Shown here one piece after another: positions 15,312 to 23,832 of a DNA stretch of 64,000 bases. A model generated the notes under the pieces. It worked only from the letters and a program-made list of their open reading frames with translations. It was not told where the DNA came from and searched no databases. The stretch is from Hymenobacter citatus (GTDB lineage: Bacteria > Bacteroidota > Bacteroidia > Cytophagales > Hymenobacteraceae), in contig NZ_JACSCY010000007.1 of the NCBI RefSeq assembly GCF_014333615.1, forward strand, positions 151,570-215,569, given 5' to 3'. Each line of letters begins with the position of its first letter. Within the stretch, counting starts at the first letter, position 1. The translations under genes were made by a program, and so were the position numbers.

Positions 15312-17792
15312 TTAGAATGGATACCCGATACCCAGGTTAAAGGCCGTTTGGCGGGCGCCGAAGCCGAAGTTGCGAATCACCCAACGGTTGCCGGGGTGGG
15401 TAGGGTCATAGACTTTGGTGGCGACGTCGAGGCGCAGGATGAGGAAGGTGAAGTCGAAGCGCAGGCCGAAGCCCGAGCCCACGGCAAACTCCTTGTAGAA
15501 GCGATTGAGCTGGAAATCAGCGTTTTCGCGGCTGTCTTTGTGCAGCAGCCAGGCGTTGCCGTAGTCCGTAAACACGGCCCCGTTGATGAAGCTGTACAGC
15601 GGGAAGCGGTACTCCAGGTTGCCTTCCAGCAGCAGCTCGCCGGGCTGTTCCAGCGCCAGGTTTTGGCGGCCATCGGCGTCGAGCGTCTGCGCCGAGCCCA
15701 GGCCCAGGCGGCGCGGCGCCCATGCCCGTACGCTGGAGCTACCACCGGCAAACACAAATTTATCGTAAGGGATAATCAGGCCCGTGCGCTGCACGTCGGA
15801 GCCGGGGGGGTAATACGTGGTAGGGGTGAGGGCCCGCGCCACGCCCACATTGAAGCGGTAGACGAAATACGACTTCGGATTCAGCTTGATGTAGCGGCGA
15901 TAATCGGCGCTGAAACGGGCAAAGTTAAATACGTTCAGATTCGGGAAAACCGCTTGGTAAAGCTTGCGTGTGAGGCCACCTACCTCAGTGTACACGCGCA
16001 GATAGCGCGCGTCGCGGGTTTCGTTGAAATCGTTGGAATTGTAGAGGGAAGTGAAGTTGATGCTGGGCACCAGCTGCCGCGTAAAACTCTGAATCAGCGG
16101 AAAGCCCTGGTTTGACAGCGCTTGTAAGTTCGCTAAGAAAGCCTTGTCAATTGAGTTGAAGGGCGTATTTACCACGCTTAAATCGGCGGGCGTGAACACA
16201 TACTGGTGAAACTCGGAGCGCTGCCAGATGTAGTCGTAGGTGGCCTCGGCGTTGGTGCGCGTGTACTGCGGCCGGCTCACGAAGGTGTACGACGCGTTGA
16301 TGCGGGTGCGCGGGTTGTAGCGCACCAGGTAGCGCTGGGGCCGAAATGGAATGATAAACTGCGGAATCACCAAGTTCACGTTGCCGCCAATCTGGGTGGT
16401 AAGCACCGCCCGCGGGGTGCTGCCGTCGTTGTTGTCGGTATTGGCAATGTTGTACTGCCCTTCGAAGCCAGTACGCACGCCAAATTCCAGCACCTCGGCC
16501 CCACCAAACGGATTGCGCACGCGCAGGCGCACGTTGGCAAACGGCCCTACCAGACCGCTCACGTAGGTGCCGCCAAACTCGGTGGTTTCCTGGTACTTCT
16601 TGGCCGGCGAGGCATTCACGATGGCCGCCAGCTGGCCCTGCACCGAGTCGGCCAGGGTGTTCGACTGGCGGGGGAGGCGGCGGTAGTTCACCGTGTTGAA
16701 GCGAAACATATCCAGCGTGCCCAGCTGCCGCTGCGTGAGCAGGGTGTTGGCCAGGCTGTAATGGTCGCCGGGGCGCACTTCCAGCTTGTCGTCCAGGATG
16801 CGCGGCCGGATTTTGTGCTCGTAGGCCAGAAACTTGATGGAGTCGCGCACCACTGTGTCGCGGGCTACCCCGAAGCGCACGATGCCGGCGTCGGCAATAA
16901 AGCTCACGCGCTCAATAGTATACAGGCGGTGCGACTGGCCCGGGGCCGGATCGGCAATGAAGGTGCGCAGGCGTACGGTGGTCGGCACAAAGCTAGTATC
17001 GGCCTCCAGCGTGATGTACTGGTCCCGAAAATCGTAGTAGCCCGCGTTTTTCAGCAGCGTCTCGATGCGGGTGCGTTCCTGCCCAATCACCTCCTCATCG
17101 TACTGGTCGCCCACGTGCAGCAACGACTGGGGCCGCGAGGCCAACACCCGCCGCTCCACGGCCGTGTCGGGGATGGTGTAGTCGAGCTGGGCGTAATGGA
17201 AGGGTGGGCCCTCGTGCACGTGGTAGGTCACGGTCACGCGGCGGTCCTCCACGGTATCGGTGGCGTACACGCTGCTGCGGAAGAAACCCTTGGATTTCAA
17301 AAAGATACCGAGCTGCGTAACAGTTTGGCGCGTGAGGGCCGTGTCGTAGAGCACGGGCGGCTCGCCGATGCGCATGATGGCGTTGCCCTTATCGAGCTTC
17401 TGCTGGTAGCGGCGGTTGCGCCGCTCCCGCTTCAGCGTGAGCTTAGCTACTTCGGCCGAGTCGGGGCGGGCCTGGGCAATGAGGCGGTTGTAGCGCTCAA
17501 GGTCGGCATTGAGCTTACGCCGAACTTTCGCTGAGTCATAAAAATTCGTCCCCAGCTGATAGATGAGTAGCTTTGGGATGGGAAACCGGGAGTTGGGCTT
17601 TTGTTGATAGAGCGTTTGCATGCGCTCGGCATCGGCCTTGTCTACCCCCTTCAACTCAATCTCATTCAGCAGATTCCGGCCGGGCGGCAATAGCTTGGTG
17701 GGCGCGCAGCCGGCTAGCGCCAGCAGCAGCCAGCACACGGGTAGCAAGCGGCGCCAGGGTAGGCTTCCTGCGGATGTATTACGAAATAACAA
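15312..17792 (-). CDS. tamL: Translocation and assembly module lipoprotein TamL (Omp85 family)
   Basis: Outer-membrane beta-barrel assembly factor of the BamA/TamA superfamily; in Bacteroidota the TamA counterpart is a lipoprotein. About 826 residues. The lipobox LLALAGC is preceded by an arginine-bearing n-region. No ATG lies close, so I used the TTG at 17792; a TTG at 17747 also gives a signal, while ATG 17966 would bury it and overlap the divergent methyltransferase. N-terminal POTRA-like repeats (NEIELKGVDKADAERM, VTYHVHEGPPFHYAQLDYTI) lead to the 16-strand surface-antigen barrel with the late motif YDKFVFAGGSSSVRAW and the terminal NLGIGYPF. No TamB gene is in the window. Confidence 0.85.
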   Translation of the reverse strand: MLFRNTSAGSLPWRRLLPVCWLLLALAGCAPTKLLPPGRNLLNEIELKGVDKADAERMQTLYQQKPNSRFPIPKLLIYQLGTNFYDSAKVRRKLNADLERYNRLIAQARPDSAEVAKLTLKRERRNRRYQQKLDKGNAIMRIGEPPVLYDTALTRQTVTQLGIFLKSKGFFRSSVYATDTVEDRRVTVTYHVHEGPPFHYAQLDYTIPDTAVERRVLASRPQSLLHVGDQYDEEVIGQERTRIETLLKNAGYYDFRDQYITLEADTSFVPTTVRLRTFIADPAPGQSHRLYTIERVSFIADAGIVRFGVARDTVVRDSIKFLAYEHKIRPRILDDKLEVRPGDHYSLANTLLTQRQLGTLDMFRFNTVNYRRLPRQSNTLADSVQGQLAAIVNASPAKKYQETTEFGGTYVSGLVGPFANVRLRVRNPFGGAEVLEFGVRTGFEGQYNIANTDNNDGSTPRAVLTTQIGGNVNLVIPQFIIPFRPQRYLVRYNPRTRINASYTFVSRPQYTRTNAEATYDYIWQRSEFHQYVFTPADLSVVNTPFNSIDKAFLANLQALSNQGFPLIQSFTRQLVPSINFTSLYNSNDFNETRDARYLRVYTEVGGLTRKLYQAVFPNLNVFNFARFSADYRRYIKLNPKSYFVYRFNVGVARALTPTTYYPPGSDVQRTGLIIPYDKFVFAGGSSSVRAWAPRRLGLGSAQTLDADGRQNLALEQPGELLLEGNLEYRFPLYSFINGAVFTDYGNAWLLHKDSRENADFQLNRFYKEFAVGSGFGLRFDFTFLILRLDVATKVYDPTHPGNRWVIRNFGFGARQTAFNLGIGYPF

Positions 17793-18532
17793 TGGTCTCA
17801 AAAGCAGTAGCGAAATACGTGCACGCCTTGCACCAGAAAAAATACCGCTTGCGGCACGGCGCTTTTTTGGTGGAAGGGGGCAAAAGCGTTCAGGAGCTGC
17901 TAAGTTCTGCACTTCTGACCGAACGGTTGTTCGTGACAGCGGAGTTTGCGGCAAAAATTTCGCCATTGCCGCCTCAGATACCCGTGGAGGTGGTTTCGGC
18001 CGAGGAGCTGACGCGCCTAGGTACGCTGGCTACCAACCAAACGGCGCTGGCTGTGGCCCGCCTACCTCAGGAGCCGCCCCTACCCACCGCGCCCGGCCTG
18101 CTGCTGGCCTTGGATGAAGTGCGCGACCCCGGCAACCTGGGCACCCTCATCCGCCTGGCCGATTGGTACGGCCTGCCCGGCGTGGTGTGCTCCGACACCT
18201 GCGCCGACCCCTGGAGCCCTAAAACCGTGGCCGCCACTATGGGCTCGTTCACCCGCGTGCCGGTCTGGCAGCGCGACTTACCACAATGGCTGGCCGCCCT
18301 ACCCCCCGGCACGCCCATCTACGGCGCCGACCTGCACGGCGACAACGTGCACCGCCTGCAACTGCAACCCCAGGGCGTGCTGGTGATGGGCAGCGAAAGC
18401 CATGGCCTCACGCCGGCCGTAGAGCAGTGCCTCACCCAGCGCCTGCACATCCCCGGCCGCGGCCAGGCCGAAAGCCTGAACGTGGCCATTTCAGCGGCTA
18501 TCCTGCTAGATAACTTCTTCCGGGCAGGGTAG
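17774..18532 (+). CDS. TrmH/SpoU family RNA 2'-O-methyltransferase
   Basis: SPOUT-fold S-adenosylmethionine-dependent methyltransferase that modifies rRNA or tRNA ribose. From ATG 17774 it has 252 residues (ATG 17792 is an alternative). The N-terminal substrate-binding domain has FLVEGGKSVQELL. The trefoil-knot motifs follow: ALDEVRDPGNLGTLIRLADW (motif 1), VLVMGSESHGL (motif 2) and IPGRGQAESLNVAISAAILL (motif 3). Start codons are chosen well inside an upstream open frame, which runs antisense to tamL. It is divergent from tamL, and the two 5' ends overlap by a few codons. The target nucleotide is unknown. Confidence 0.92.
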   Translation: MYYEITMVSKAVAKYVHALHQKKYRLRHGAFLVEGGKSVQELLSSALLTERLFVTAEFAAKISPLPPQIPVEVVSAEELTRLGTLATNQTALAVARLPQEPPLPTAPGLLLALDEVRDPGNLGTLIRLADWYGLPGVVCSDTCADPWSPKTVAATMGSFTRVPVWQRDLPQWLAALPPGTPIYGADLHGDNVHRLQLQPQGVLVMGSESHGLTPAVEQCLTQRLHIPGRGQAESLNVAISAAILLDNFFRAG

Positions 18533-18564
18533 GGAGTTGAGGGGCATTTGCTCCAAAAAAAGAA

Positions 18565-18680
18565 CGTCATGCTGAGCGCAGCGGAGCGGAGTCGAAGCAT
18601 CTCGCGTGCTGACGTCTGATACTAATTCAACGTCAGCACGCGAGATGCTTCGACTCCGCTCCGCTGCGCTCAGCATGACG
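18565..18680. repeat. Intergenic palindrome, subfamily A (copy 3), perfect 50-bp stem
   Basis: Arms 18565-18614 and 18631-18680 are perfectly complementary over 50 bp, with a 16-nt loop containing GATACTAATT. The outer ends read CGTCATGCTGAGC, and the inner core GTCGAAGCATCTCGCGTGCTGA equals that of the 3.4-kb copy. It lies between the convergent methyltransferase and barrel genes. Confidence 0.92.
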
Positions 18681-18710
18681 GGACGGGCTCTATACAGCCA
18701 ATACTACTCG

Positions 18711-19922
18711 TTAATCCAGCCCGAAGAGCGTGATGCCGAAGCTTAGGCTCTGGGCCTGGGGGCCGCGGTTGTCTTTGAAGAGCTGGTTGAGGTGGTACTT
18801 GGCAAACAGGTCTACCTTGCGGAAGCCAATGCTACCCTGCAAGCCGTACTGAAAGTCTTCCAGGTTGTAGCTGCCGCGGTCTTTGTCTTTGCGGGTGTCG
18901 CCGTCCTGGTCGTACTTCAGCTTGGTGTGCGTGCCCAGGCGGTAGCCCACAAAACCACCAGCGGCCAGCCTGAACGTTTTGCGGTATTCCTTGTCGCGCA
19001 GATTCGCTTGCAGCATGATGGGCAGGTTGACGCTGGACATCGTCAGCTTGCTCTTTTCCACGTTGAAACCGGTGCGCTGCACGGTGGTGAAGTCGGGCTG
19101 GCCGCTTACCAAACTGGAGTTCGACACAAACCGGGTGTTGTTGTCGAGCATGTAGTTGTTGAAGGAAAACTCGGGGCCTAGCAGCAGGTACATAGGCGAG
19201 CCTTTACTACCCAAACGCTGGGCGTAGCGCCAGTACAGGCTTACGTAGCGCGAGCCAAAGGGCCGCAGATCAATGGGCTGGCCGTTGGTGGGCATGCTCT
19301 TGTTCACCAGCGCATTCAAGCCCAAATCCATCCCGAAGGCGTTTTTACTGCTGCGGTTGGCCTCGTGCTGGCGCCGGGCCAGGCGCACCGAGTCGCGGTT
19401 GACTTCCTTCTTGCCGTCGTTGTCGATGTGGATGGAGACGTGGCCGTTGCCTTGGCCGTCTTTGTTTTCTACCACCGTCACGCTCCCCACGCGGCCCAGG
19501 GTCACGTCTACGCGCTCGGCAGTGGGCTTCTGAGGCTTACCCTGCGCGTCCTCGTTGCGCACCGTGATGCGGATTTGCTCGGGTACGCCGGCGCCGGGGT
19601 GGTCTTTGGCGGGGTAGAACTCCGTCGTCACCTCACCCGACTGTGAGTTTTTGCCAGCGGCCTCAGCCTGCGAGATGTAGCCGTTCAGCACGGTCATCAG
19701 CGAGTCGAGCTTGTAGTTCTGGAGCTGGCGCAGCTGGGCTTTGTTCTTCACATACAGCGTCATCACGGCCTGATTGGGTAGGCGCACGATGATGGTATCG
19801 TCGTTGTGGACAGGGGTAGGACGAAGCGAGCGAACGGAGAAGAGGTCGGTAGCGCGGGCCGAGCAAGGCGCGGCCAGGGCCAGCAGCGCGGCGGCGGCTA
19901 GCAGGGAAGATACGCGTTTCAT
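18711..19922 (-). CDS. Outer-membrane beta-barrel protein, third gene of the sigma operon
   Basis: 403 residues with signal peptide MKRVSSLLAAAALLALAAPCSA. The first half (to about residue 180) is a charged periplasmic-type region with NQAVMTLYVKNKAQLRQLQN and VDVTLGRVGSVTVVENK. The second half alternates hydrophobic and polar residues as in an eight- to ten-stranded barrel (YVSLYWRYAQRLGS, LRLAAGGFVGYRLGTHT, LQGSIGFRKVDLFAKYHL) and ends SLSFGITLFGLD. It is 12 nt downstream of the anti-sigma gene, so it is probably a regulon member or a sensed envelope component. I recognise no named family beyond the general PorT-like barrel group. Confidence 0.7.
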   Translation of the reverse strand: MKRVSSLLAAAALLALAAPCSARATDLFSVRSLRPTPVHNDDTIIVRLPNQAVMTLYVKNKAQLRQLQNYKLDSLMTVLNGYISQAEAAGKNSQSGEVTTEFYPAKDHPGAGVPEQIRITVRNEDAQGKPQKPTAERVDVTLGRVGSVTVVENKDGQGNGHVSIHIDNDGKKEVNRDSVRLARRQHEANRSSKNAFGMDLGLNALVNKSMPTNGQPIDLRPFGSRYVSLYWRYAQRLGSKGSPMYLLLGPEFSFNNYMLDNNTRFVSNSSLVSGQPDFTTVQRTGFNVEKSKLTMSSVNLPIMLQANLRDKEYRKTFRLAAGGFVGYRLGTHTKLKYDQDGDTRKDKDRGSYNLEDFQYGLQGSIGFRKVDLFAKYHLNQLFKDNRGPQAQSLSFGITLFGLD

Positions 19923-19934
19923 GGCGTGGGAGCG

Positions 19935-20720
19935 TTAGAGTTGAATCGTTTTGTTGAGCTGATGGCCGGCCACGCGGGCCTGCACCGTCAGGGTTTCGGG
20001 TAAGCCTACTTGCTGTAGGTCTACCGGGTCGCCCACCACGGCATTGCGGGCCTGGCGCAGCACCGCACCCAGGCGGCTACGCTGCTGGGGCGTGGAAGCC
20101 GGAGTTTCGGCTGCGGCCAGCACCGGTGTTGCTGTTTCGCGCACTACCTCCACCTCAATGGGCCTGGTGGGCACCTGGGTGGTGGTCAGCGTGGCTGGCA
20201 CAGCTACAGCCGCTACTTCCGAAGTCGTTACCGCACCTAGGCGCTCCGGACGCGCCTTGGGGGTAACAAGCGTAGCCACGGCAGCCGGCGCCGGGCGAGC
20301 AGAAGTAGTGGCGGCCGCCACCATACCCGAAGCGGCTGCTTCTTGGTGGTAGGCTGGTAGCGCCGATTGCGCTGCCGAAGCATCGGGGGCGGTAGCAACC
20401 GGGGCTTCTGAAGGGGTAGATGCGAGGTCTTGGGGAGCGGTTGCCTGGGTAGGCAATTCTTTTTTTGGGGCTGAAGTTGTAGGGGAATTAGTAGCCAGTT
20501 GGCCCGCTGTATCTACGGTGCCGGGAGCTTGCAGCAGCCAGCCCAGGCCCACAGCCAGCAGCAGGGCTACCACTGCGGCCATGGAATATAACCACATGGT
20601 AGGGCGCTTCTTAGCAGGTTGCAGCTCTTCTTCCAGTTGAGCCCATAGATGGTCGGGCGGGGTAGGGGCGTGGCCCTGGAGCCGGTCCCGAAACAGCTGA
20701 TCAATATCTTCCGGTAGCAT
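19935..20720 (-). CDS. Membrane anti-sigma factor-like protein
   Basis: 261 residues. The cytoplasmic N-terminus of about 41 residues has the short PPDHLWAQLEEEL segment typical of Bacteroidota anti-sigma proteins. One membrane helix follows at about 42-63 (WLYSMAAVVALLLAVGLGWL). The rest is a low-complexity Ala/Thr/Pro-rich periplasmic tail with a small ordered end (LPETLTVQARVAGHQLNKT). Its start overlaps the end of the sigma-factor gene by 20 bp, which strongly suggests that it binds and restrains that sigma factor. No zinc-finger ZAS motif (HxxxCxxC) is visible. Confidence 0.75.
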   Translation of the reverse strand: MLPEDIDQLFRDRLQGHAPTPPDHLWAQLEEELQPAKKRPTMWLYSMAAVVALLLAVGLGWLLQAPGTVDTAGQLATNSPTTSAPKKELPTQATAPQDLASTPSEAPVATAPDASAAQSALPAYHQEAAASGMVAAATTSARPAPAAVATLVTPKARPERLGAVTTSEVAAVAVPATLTTTQVPTRPIEVEVVRETATPVLAAAETPASTPQQRSRLGAVLRQARNAVVGDPVDLQQVGLPETLTVQARVAGHQLNKTIQL

Positions 20721-21279
20721 AGTATTCTTTTGGTGGGGTGGTAGAAATGGCCGTGGCGTTGGCTACGGTCAGGCGGCGCTGCAACATGGCCCGCGCCTTA
20801 CTCAGCTGCGACTTGCTGGTACCTTCCGAAATGCCCAGCAGCTCGGCAATTTCGGGGTGGGAGTAGCCCTCCAACGCGTACAGGTTGAACACCGTCCGGT
20901 AGCCGGCGGGCAGCTCGGCCAGCAGGGCCAGCATGTCGTCGGCCTGCAGCTGGGTGTCGGCGGTGGCGGGCGTCACGGCGGCGGTGCTGGGCACGTCGTC
21001 GATTGCTAGGTGCAGAGGCTCCTTGCGACGCAGCTGCCCCAGGGCCTCATTCACCATAATCCGCCGGATCCAGCCCTCAAACGAGCCTTCGTGCCGGTAC
21101 TGGTCCAGCGCCCGAAACACCTTCACGAAGCCGCCAATCATCACTTCCTCGGCATCCTCGCGGTGGCGTAGGTAGCGCAGGCACACGGAGAGCATCAGCC
21201 CCGCAAACCGCTCGTAGAGCAGCTTTTGGGCGCGGCTGTTGCCCTGGCGGCAAGCGGCAATGAGGTCGGCGTCGGTCAC
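20701..21279 (-). CDS. ECF subfamily RNA polymerase sigma factor
   Basis: 192-residue extracytoplasmic-function sigma factor. Region 2 includes ERFAGLMLSVCLRYLRHREDAEEVMIGGFVKVF with the -10 recognition helix ending EGWIRRIMVNEALGQLRR. Region 4 includes LPAGYRTVFNLYALEGYSHPEIAELLGISEGTSKSQLSKAR with the HTH that contacts the -35. Region 3 is absent, as expected. The start is GTG at 21279. It heads an operon with an overlapping anti-sigma gene and a beta-barrel gene, suggesting an envelope-responsive switch. Confidence 0.93.
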   Translation of the reverse strand: MTDADLIAACRQGNSRAQKLLYERFAGLMLSVCLRYLRHREDAEEVMIGGFVKVFRALDQYRHEGSFEGWIRRIMVNEALGQLRRKEPLHLAIDDVPSTAAVTPATADTQLQADDMLALLAELPAGYRTVFNLYALEGYSHPEIAELLGISEGTSKSQLSKARAMLQRRLTVANATAISTTPPKEYYATGRY

Positions 21280-21467
21280 GGGTGCGGGGGTAGAGGTCTA
21301 GGGCAATAGAGAGCGTGTTTGGGAAGGTAGATGGAGGGGTAGTGAAAACGGTTGCCTGAGTTGATAAAAATAATTGTGCGGGGCCTGGAATAGCGTGAGA
21401 GGCAAAGGGCAAGCACAACAATTCGACGAGTAGTACTGTTATATGTACCAACATTAATTCTGCTGCT

Positions 21468-22262
21468 ATGAGTACGATGAAAGGAAAAGTAATGCTGATT
21501 ACGGGCGCCGCCATGGGACTGGGCCTAGCCGCCGCCAAAGAGCTGGCCAGCCGGGGCGCTACCCTGGTACTGGTGGATTACAACGAGCAAGGCCTACAAG
21601 AGGCGCGCCAAGCCATTACCGAGCAGTTCTCAGAGGTGGAAGTGCTGACCGTAGTAGCCGATGTATCGGATGAGGCGGCCGTGAAAAACTACGTCGATGA
21701 AGCTGTGGCCCAGTTTGGCCGCATTGATGGCTTCTACAATAACGCAGGCATCGAAGGCAAACAAGCCAGCATCACCGAGTACGATATGGTCGTATTCAAA
21801 AAGGTCATCGACATCAACCTGATGGGCGTATATTACGGCCTGCGCTACGTGCTGCCCGTGATGCAGCAGCAGGGTAGTGGCCGCATTGTGAATGTGGCCT
21901 CCGTTGGCGGCATCCGGGGCGTGCTGAACCAGATGCCCTATGTAGCCAGCAAGCACGCCGTGTCGGGCATGACCAAAAACGCAGCCCTGGAATACGGCCG
22001 CTACGGCATCACTACCAATGCCATTGCGCCCGGCGCCATCCTGACGCCCATGGTCGCCGAGGCGTTCAAGCAGGTCAACCCCACCGACCCCAAGCAGGCC
22101 GAAGCGCAGTACGCCAGCAACAACCCTACCCGGCGCCTGGGCCAACCAGAAGAGGTAGCGAAGTTGGTGGCGTTTTTATTGAGCGAAGACGCTTCCTATG
22201 TGAGCGGCCAGACCATTGCCGTGGATGGCGGTGAGTCGAACATGTACGGCAACGCGGAGTAA
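21468..22262 (+). CDS. SDR family NAD(P)-dependent oxidoreductase
   Basis: Classical short-chain dehydrogenase of 264 residues. The nucleotide-binding motif TGAAMGLG is at about residue 13, followed by ADVSD, NNAG, the catalytic Ser in VASVGG and the Tyr/Lys pair in YVASK; the IAPGAILTPM loop and the VSGQTIAVDGG ending are also typical. It resembles glucose-1-dehydrogenase or 3-oxoacyl-reductase-like SDRs, but the substrate is not inferable. ATG 21468 is used; ATG 21477 is possible. It is a single gene followed by a strong hairpin. Confidence 0.92.
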   Translation: MSTMKGKVMLITGAAMGLGLAAAKELASRGATLVLVDYNEQGLQEARQAITEQFSEVEVLTVVADVSDEAAVKNYVDEAVAQFGRIDGFYNNAGIEGKQASITEYDMVVFKKVIDINLMGVYYGLRYVLPVMQQQGSGRIVNVASVGGIRGVLNQMPYVASKHAVSGMTKNAALEYGRYGITTNAIAPGAILTPMVAEAFKQVNPTDPKQAEAQYASNNPTRRLGQPEEVAKLVAFLLSEDASYVSGQTIAVDGGESNMYGNAE

Positions 22263-22288
22263 GCTGGTCTTTCTTGAACCACGCTAAT

Positions 22289-22325
22289 AAAGAAGCCCTC
22301 GTACGCTACGTACGGGGGCTTCTTT
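22289..22325. terminator. Bidirectional intrinsic terminator
   Basis: AAAGAAGCCCTCGTACG and its complement form a 17-bp stem with one G-T pair and a CTA loop. The ends are A- and T-rich on both strands. It lies between the convergent SDR and CoA-binding protein genes. Confidence 0.85.
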
Positions 22326-22363
22326 GTGGGCCTGACTACCAGCAGAATCTCTGGTTTCCGGTG

Positions 22364-22723
22364 CTAATAATTCCCGATGGACAGCATCACCAGCGTGCAG
22401 GCTTCTTCGGTGCGGATGCCTTTCGCTTGGGCCATTTTCTCCAACTCTTCATTCTCGGTGCCAGGGTTGAAGATGATGCGCTTGGGCTTGAGGTCCAGGA
22501 TGTAATCATACCAGCTGGGCTGGTTCTGGGGCCCGACGTACAGCGTCACGGTATCTACGGCTTCCTCTGCGGGGCGGTCGGTGTGAATGTCGAGGCCGGC
22601 CACCTGGCCCTTGCGGATGCCCACGGGCACTACCTCGTGGCCGTGGTTTTTGAGCATGTTTACGGCCCGGAACGAATAGCGGGCGGGGTTGTCACTGGCC
22701 CCGATAACAACGGTCTTTTTCAT
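22364..22723 (-). CDS. CoA-binding domain protein (YccU-like)
   Basis: 119-residue single-domain Rossmann protein of the CoA_binding family. VVIGASDNPARYSFRAVNML at the N-terminus matches the nucleotide-binding loop, and DTVTLYVGPQNQ and RIIFNPGTENEELEKMA match later strands. Homologues are small cytoplasmic proteins that bind CoA; a biochemical role is not established. It stands alone between an SDR terminator and the next SDR gene. Confidence 0.88.
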   Translation of the reverse strand: MKKTVVIGASDNPARYSFRAVNMLKNHGHEVVPVGIRKGQVAGLDIHTDRPAEEAVDTVTLYVGPQNQPSWYDYILDLKPKRIIFNPGTENEELEKMAQAKGIRTEEACTLVMLSIGNY

Positions 22724-22875
22724 AAGCTGAGGGCTAGTAGCGGTTGGCTGCTAGCATTTGTGTTCAGGTTAAACACAAGGGTATACGTAGAGTTTTCGTA
22801 AACCAGTTGACTAACCGCCGCTAGTTTGAAATACGGGCGTCGGTCGACCCTGCCGCATTCAACCCGTAACCAACG

Positions 22876-23670
22876 CTATACCACGGGCACAGTACCCCCA
22901 TCAACCAGATAGTTGGCGCCGGTGAGGTAGGACGCGGCGGGCGAAACCAGAAAATGAACCAGCGCCGCCACTTCCTCCGGTTCCGCCATCCGACCCATCG
23001 GAATGCCGCCCGCTCGCGTCGCCATTTGCTGAAAGGTTTCCTCTGCACTCAGGCCGGAAGTGGCCGCCGCCTTCTGGATGAGCTGCTGCATCAGGGGCGT
23101 GTTGGTGGCCCCGGGGGAAACGGTCAGCACGCGGATACCTTTGGGGGCCAGCTCATTCGACAGAGCTTTGCTGTAGGCATTTAGCGCCGCTTTCGACGTG
23201 GCATAGGCCAGATTTTGATACCACACGGGCTTCACCCCCGCCACCGACGAAACGTGAATAATCACCCCGCTTTTTTTCTCCAGCATGTGGGGTAGCAGCG
23301 CACGATCCAGCCGAATGGCCGCCAGCAGGTTGAATTGCAGCTCCTGCTCCCAGTCTTGATCCGTTAGGCTGCTAAAGCCCCCACCGGGCGCCGTTACGCC
23401 GCCAATATTGTCGATTAGAATATCCAGGCCACCAAATGTGTCCTGGATGGTTTGGGCCAGCTGGTCTACCTGTTGCGGCTGGGTTAGATCGGCTGCGATA
23501 AAGTGATGGGCCGGGTTGGTTTCCGCGGGCTGCTGTCGGGCGGTAATGAGTACCTGGGCTCCTGCTTGCGTTAACTTGTCTGCAATGGCTTTGCCAATGC
23601 CTTTGGTGCCGCCCGTTACCAACGCCGTTTTCCCGGCGAGGTCTGGGTAGGGTTTGTGGTTGCTTTCCAT
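22876..23670 (-). CDS. SDR family oxidoreductase, probable AraC-regulator target
   Basis: 264 residues from ATG 23670; a longer frame to 23760 adds an unconserved N-terminus. Motifs are VTGGTKGIG (cofactor), AADLTQ, IDNIGG (in place of the usual NNAG), HVSSVAG (catalytic Ser) and YATSK (Tyr/Lys), ending [12 protein letters not shown]. The altered NNAG position is common in a subset of SDRs and keeps the Asn. It lies 160 nt downstream of an AraC-family gene on the same strand, so it may be controlled by it. Substrate unknown. Confidence 0.9.
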   Translation of the reverse strand: MESNHKPYPDLAGKTALVTGGTKGIGKAIADKLTQAGAQVLITARQQPAETNPAHHFIAADLTQPQQVDQLAQTIQDTFGGLDILIDNIGGVTAPGGGFSSLTDQDWEQELQFNLLAAIRLDRALLPHMLEKKSGVIIHVSSVAGVKPVWYQNLAYATSKAALNAYSKALSNELAPKGIRVLTVSPGATNTPLMQQLIQKAAATSGLSAEETFQQMATRAGGIPMGRMAEPEEVAALVHFLVSPAASYLTGANYLVDGGTVPVV

Positions 23671-23832
23671 CTGACTGTTGCTTCTGAAGTAAGATACAGA
23701 CGCAAAGGTCCGGCCTTCCCCAACGGGCAGGTAACTGAAATCAATCGAAAAAGTATACAAATCACGCCACCTATATCCCTGCCCTACCCCCAGCAGGCCA
23801 TGATGCGCCGGTAGAGTAGGGCAATGCCTAAC

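Noticed and set aside
16206..17534. Long plus-strand open frame of 442 codons
   Set aside because: It is antisense to tamL and shows no domain motif; an effect of GC-rich third positions.
17793..17966. Longer N-terminus for tamL (ATG 17966)
   Set aside because: It would bury the lipobox far inside the protein and overlap 190 nt of the methyltransferase gene.
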